A DNA stretch of 15,549 nt, taken from contig DLYC01000246.1 in assembly GCA_003447895.1 (NCBI GenBank), positions 1-15,549 of the forward strand, written 5' to 3'. Both the position numbers and the translations under genes were made by a program. The notes beneath the pieces were generated by a model, which saw only the letters and a list, made by a program, of their open reading frames with translations, did not search any database and was not told the DNA's origin. Positions 15,007 through 15,549 of this stretch are shown piece by piece (positions within the stretch are counted from its first letter, which is position 1; each line of letters starts with the position of its first letter). The stretch is from Lachnospiraceae bacterium (GTDB lineage Bacteria; Bacillota; Clostridia; Lachnospirales; Lachnospiraceae).

Positions 15007-15033
15007 TTGACGTAGGTTCCCCCATTGCGTCAA
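15007..15033. promoter_or_regulatory. Inverted repeat TTGACG-N15-CGTCAA upstream of mecA, operator candidate
   Basis: Perfect 6-bp arms (15007-15012 and 15028-15033) are separated by 15 bases. The left arm also resembles a -35 hexamer, but the sequence 17 bases later is a poor -10. The nearest -10-like stretch, TATAGAT (15036-15042), is too far from it. The repeat is about two helical turns centre to centre, as for a dimeric repressor site. It lies about 60 bases before the mecA ATG. Confidence 0.45.
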
Positions 15034-15092
15034 AATATAGATAGATACAGGACCAGGATTTTTCGTCCGTATAACCAATAAAGGAGCGATGC

Positions 15093-15549
15093 ATGAAAAT
15101 AGAAAAAATCAGTAACAGCCAGATCCGGTGCATTCTCACCGAGGAGGACCTGGCAAGCAGACAGCTCCGCCTGAGTGAACTTGCATACGGGTCGGAAAAG
15201 GCAAGAGCCCTCTTTCGGGATATGATGGAACAGGCCGCTGTCCAGTGCGGCTTTGACGCGGAGAATTATCCGCTCATGATCGAGGCGATCCCGCTCGGCG
15301 CGGGAAGCATTGTTCTGATCGTCACCAAGGTCGACAATCCGGAGGAACTGGATACCCGTTTTTCCAATTTCGCGCCCTCGGTGCAGAAAAATGCCTCCCC
15401 CTCCCAGGAACCTTCCTCACCGCTCAGCCAGCTTCTTAAGTCGATCCGCGAAAGCAGCGCGCAGGGAAGCCATAGCGCGGCGGCGTCCGCCGGAAGCGGC
15501 AGGGAGCTTCCTGTTCAGGATTCGCCGGTCTTCACAAGGCTCTACTCCT
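15093..15549 (+). CDS. mecA: Adaptor protein MecA, N-terminal part (runs off right edge)
   Basis: MecA delivers substrate proteins to the ClpC/ClpP protease; in Bacillus its best-known target is the competence factor ComK. Translation from the ATG gives about 152 codons with no stop before the window end. The start MKIEKISNSQIRCILTEEDL, then LRLSELAYGSEKARALFRDMM and the strand pair ending GSIVLIVTKV (to about residue 79), match the substrate-binding N-terminal domain of MecA. After residue 95 comes a Ser/Ala/Pro/Gln-rich linker, which normally joins to the ClpC-binding C-terminal domain, not yet reached here. AAAGGAG six bases before the ATG is a strong ribosome site. It is transcribed away from the GH18 operon. 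A YpbH-type paralogue cannot be excluded from the N terminus alone. Confidence 0.87.
   Translation, partial: MKIEKISNSQIRCILTEEDLASRQLRLSELAYGSEKARALFRDMMEQAAVQCGFDAENYPLMIEAIPLGAGSIVLIVTKVDNPEELDTRFSNFAPSVQKNASPSQEPSSPLSQLLKSIRESSAQGSHSAAASAGSGRELPVQDSPVFTRLYS

Larger units (their letters stand above)
14355..15092. other. Long non-coding region rich in inverted repeats
   Basis: These 738 bases between the GH18 promoter and mecA have no ORF with a ribosome site or a recognisable product. They contain at least six short inverted repeats: 14374-14402 (CGACGGA/TCCGTCG), 14378-14443 (GGAACGCT/AGCGTTCC), 14483-14500, 14717-14735, 14939-14954 and 14954-14989. The segment at about 14625-14870 is clearly A+T-richer than its flanks. 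I found no T-tailed terminator and no match I recognise to tRNA, SRP RNA, 6S RNA, tmRNA or a known riboswitch. Confidence 0.6.

Noticed and set aside
14824..15015. A 63-codon plus-strand ORF before mecA
   Set aside because: It has no Shine-Dalgarno, and its C-terminal half is an Arg/Pro-rich translation of the hairpins.
14834..15139. A 101-codon minus-strand ORF overlapping the mecA start, with a hydrophobic N terminus
   Set aside because: It begins inside mecA coding sequence, has no ribosome site and runs through the hairpin block. Its hydrophobic start looks accidental.

Overview
The window reads as chromosomal core DNA from a Gram-positive member of the Clostridia, most likely a Lachnospiraceae species of moderate-to-high G+C content. 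This rests on the gene content: a GlgC/GlgD pair, SpoVG, a DnaD-plus-DnaI primosome pair, a long divergent PRPP synthetase, a MecA adaptor and a membrane-anchored GH18 protein with an SH3-like domain. Strong purine-rich Shine-Dalgarno sites also fit. I see no transposase, prophage gene, CRISPR array, tRNA or rRNA, so it looks like ordinary conserved chromosome and not an accessory island.

Left part (1-4312, minus strand). A promoter in the 4313-4430 region drives glgC-glgD-spoVG. These are two ADP-glucose pyrophosphorylase-type subunits (glycogen synthesis), with glgC and glgD overlapping by four bases, followed 14 bases later by the RNA/DNA-binding regulator SpoVG. A GC-rich hairpin closes this unit. 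A second minus-strand unit then begins with pth (peptidyl-tRNA hydrolase) and overlaps the start of mfd (transcription-repair coupling factor), which runs off the left edge.

Middle part (4313-9680, plus strand). A well-formed sigma-A promoter precedes murC (peptidoglycan precursor ligase). The 329-base gap after murC carries two perfect DnaA boxes back to back, plus weaker box-like sites, just ahead of an extended -10 promoter. This promoter serves a dnaD-like gene and a dnaI-type helicase-loader gene, the primosome genes that load DnaB at origins. A divergent prs-like gene (PRPP synthesis) follows, and a 20-bp perfect hairpin with a T tract ends the unit.

Right part (9681-14354, minus strand). 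A strong promoter at 14326-14354 drives a GH18 membrane-anchored protein gene, then tsaC/sua5 (tRNA t6A synthesis), rpiB, upp and a dCMP deaminase gene. Part of this set is nucleotide metabolism: RpiB makes ribose-5-phosphate, the convergent prs gene uses it to make PRPP, and Upp consumes PRPP to salvage uracil. The dCMP deaminase supplies dUMP for dTMP.

Right edge (14355-15549). About 740 bases without a convincing gene hold many short inverted repeats. A perfect TTGACG-N15-CGTCAA inverted repeat lies in front of mecA (plus strand), which is cut by the window end. I found no clearly new multi-gene system. The best leads are the DnaA-box cluster at the primosome promoter, the structured non-coding block upstream of mecA, and the unusual PRPP synthetase.
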